Shown here in pieces: positions 62,704 through 64,000 of a stretch of DNA of 64,000 nt. The position numbers and the translations under genes were made by a program. Numbering within the stretch: position 1 is the stretch's first letter; every line of letters starts with the position of its first letter. This DNA is from Gammaproteobacteria bacterium (lineage in GTDB: Bacteria > Pseudomonadota > Gammaproteobacteria > Ga0077536). Below the pieces are notes generated by a model, which was not told where the DNA came from, ran no database searches, and saw only the letters and a program-made list of their open reading frames with translations. The stretch spans positions 62,001-126,000 of the forward strand of contig JAJFJQ010000010.1 in NCBI GenBank assembly GCA_021773835.1. Reading direction: 5' to 3'.

Positions 62704-64000
62704 CTAATCCTCGCGGATCCGAAGGAGGCCCCACTGGTCGACCCAGAGCCGCTGCCCCGGTAATACCAGCGTCGTGGTCGTATTCTCTTCGACTACAGCC
62801 GGCCCCTGCAGTTCGATGCCTTGAGCCAATCGCTCGCGGCTATAAATCGTGGCGTCGCGCGGGCCCGATTCATCAAACCACACAGATCGCTGCCCACGCA
62901 CCGCATTATCCTTTGCACCGGTCGCCAGCACTGGCGGTGCAATCGGTGGCATCGGCGCTTCGACTTCTGCTGCCAGATGGTAAGTGACTAACTCGACCGG
63001 CGAATCGTTTAAGCGAAACGTGAAGGCGCGTTCGTGGGCACGGTGGAATCCTTGCAAGATATCGTCAATATCCTGTGTGTCGAGGTCGACATCGGTCACC
63101 ACCGAGTGTTCTTGTCCTTGGTAACGCATCGCAAGCTTCGTCGACACCGCTAAGGCCTTACCAAGCTTTTGCTCCAGGTCGAAATACTCCTTCGCCTCAC
63201 GGATCATTTTTTCGAACACATTACGGATGTCCGACATCTTCAACGCGTCGATTGTGGCGAGCGTGGTCAGCGCGATATCACGACGCGGTGGCGTTGCAAG
63301 CATTCCCCAGGCGGAGAAGATCCCAGCGTGTCGCGGAATTAGGATCTCGCGCACCCCTACTTCACGCGCAAGTGCTCCCGCGTGCATGGGGCCACCACCG
63401 CCACAGGCGAGCAAGGTAAAATCACGCGAATCGTGACCGCGTTGCACCGTAATGAGTTTGAGCGCATTAACCATGTCGGCCTCGGCGATACGATTAACCG
63501 CGAGTGCCGTCTCCTCAACGGTGCGACCGAGCGGTTCGGCTAGGCTCTGCATCGCATCGCGGGCTCGAGTTTCATCGAGTTCGAATAACCCACCACTGAA
63601 TGTGCGGGCATCGAGTACGCCGGTGATCAGTTTCGCATCCGTGACCGTTGGCAACTCGCCACCGCGGGCATAACACGCAGGACCTGGATCTGCGCCCGCA
63701 CTTTGCGGACCGACCCGGATCATTCCGGCGTCGTCCAAGCGTGCGATCGATCCGCCGCCGGCACCCACCTCAACGATATCCACCACTGGTACCTTGATCG
63801 GATAACCCGGCCACAAACGTGTGAGACCGAGTCGGTATTCCGAATCAAGTTTCGCCACGCCGCCTTCGATCAGCGAGCATTTAGCCGTCGTACCGCCGAC
63901 GTCGAAGTAGATGATATTTGGGGCGTCACATTGTCGCCCGAGATACGCGGCACCACTCACACCCCCTGCTGGACCCGACTCGACCAAAGTGATCGGATGG
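62704..64000 (-). CDS. Hydantoinase A/oxoprolinase family protein (5' part outside window)
   Basis: The C-terminal 430 or so residues of a HyuA-type ATP-dependent hydrolase (N-methylhydantoinase A/5-oxoprolinase family, usually about 690 residues). The frame is open to the window end and reads PITLVESGPAGGVSGA, a family hallmark. The actin-like ATP-binding region FDVGGTTAKCSL and the later CGGGGPMHAGALAREVG follow. A hyuB partner is expected outside the window. It hydrolyses five-membered cyclic amides such as hydantoins or oxoproline. It converges on the last molybdenum hydroxylase gene. Confidence 0.9.
   Translation of the reverse strand, partial: HPITLVESGPAGGVSGAAYLGRQCDAPNIIYFDVGGTTAKCSLIEGGVAKLDSEYRLGLTRLWPGYPIKVPVVDIVEVGAGGGSIARLDDAGMIRVGPQSAGADPGPACYARGGELPTVTDAKLITGVLDARTFSGGLFELDETRARDAMQSLAEPLGRTVEETALAVNRIAEADMVNALKLITVQRGHDSRDFTLLACGGGGPMHAGALAREVGVREILIPRHAGIFSAWGMLATPPRRDIALTTLATIDALKMSDIRNVFEKMIREAKEYFDLEQKLGKALAVSTKLAMRYQGQEHSVVTDVDLDTQDIDDILQGFHRAHERAFTFRLNDSPVELVTYHLAAEVEAPMPPIAPPVLATGAKDNAVRGQRSVWFDESGPRDATIYSRERLAQGIELQGPAVVEENTTTTLVLPGQRLWVDQWGLLRIRED

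Overview
The window reads as chromosome of a moderately GC-rich Gram-negative bacterium, most likely an uncultured Pseudomonadota and perhaps a gammaproteobacterium. The main reasons are two secreted proteins with VPLPA/PEP-CTERM-type sorting tails, a DUF1302/DUF1329/MMPL export set, an alginate-export-like porin and a Cys-terminated lipoprotein. I saw no phage, insertion sequence, CRISPR array, rRNA or tRNA. Nearly all of the window is coding, in short strand-switching operons. Taxonomy is an inference from gene content only.

Region 1 (1-11.2 kb) is a set of mixed catabolic genes: the catalytic end of a Rieske oxygenase alpha subunit with a small companion and an SDR, a DUF3891 protein, a MAPEG protein, two CTERM-sorted surface proteins, a benzoylformate-decarboxylase-like ThDP enzyme and an orphan CoxL-like molybdenum hydroxylase. 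Region 2 (11.3-19.5 kb) has a Baeyer-Villiger monooxygenase facing a complete cox-like operon on the minus strand (coxG-coxM-coxS-coxL-coxD-coxE). Its CoxL is a close paralogue of the orphan and carries YRGVGW instead of the CO dehydrogenase loop.

Region 3 (19.8-45.8 kb) is dominated by ribose, phosphoribosyl and nicotinamide chemistry: PRPP synthetase and a nucleoside hydrolase on one strand, facing an STM3548-like amidotransferase-fold protein, a LacI regulator and a ribokinase. These are followed by a duplicated cupin/PPOX pair, a divergent nicotinamide phosphoribosyltransferase (NAMPT), a HAD phosphatase, a SnoaL-like protein, the glycine cleavage genes gcvT-gcvH-gcvP, a second and more canonical NAMPT, a PncC/CinA-type NMN amidase, an OMP-decarboxylase-like protein, an amidohydrolase, another PPOX protein, a TrpF-like barrel, a triple RidA fusion, a luciferase-like monooxygenase, a porin and a second nucleoside hydrolase. 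A possible route is nucleoside to ribose, ribose 5-phosphate, PRPP and then a base-ribonucleotide, with amidase, phosphatase and deaminase-type accessory enzymes.

Region 4 (46-52.7 kb) encodes a lipoprotein and an envelope export set (DUF1329, MMPL/RND transporter, DUF1302). A roughly 1 kb intergenic region (52.7-53.7 kb) holds strong inverted repeats and a candidate folded RNA. Region 5 (53.7-64 kb) has two more complete three-subunit molybdenum hydroxylases (L-M-S with a luciferase-like monooxygenase and a HapK-like protein, then M-S-L). It ends in a truncated hydantoinase A/oxoprolinase gene on the opposite strand. With four large molybdenum subunits, two luciferase-like monooxygenases, RidA, amidohydrolase and hydantoinase genes, the segment suggests oxidation and breakdown of N-heterocycles, but no substrate can be read from the sequence.
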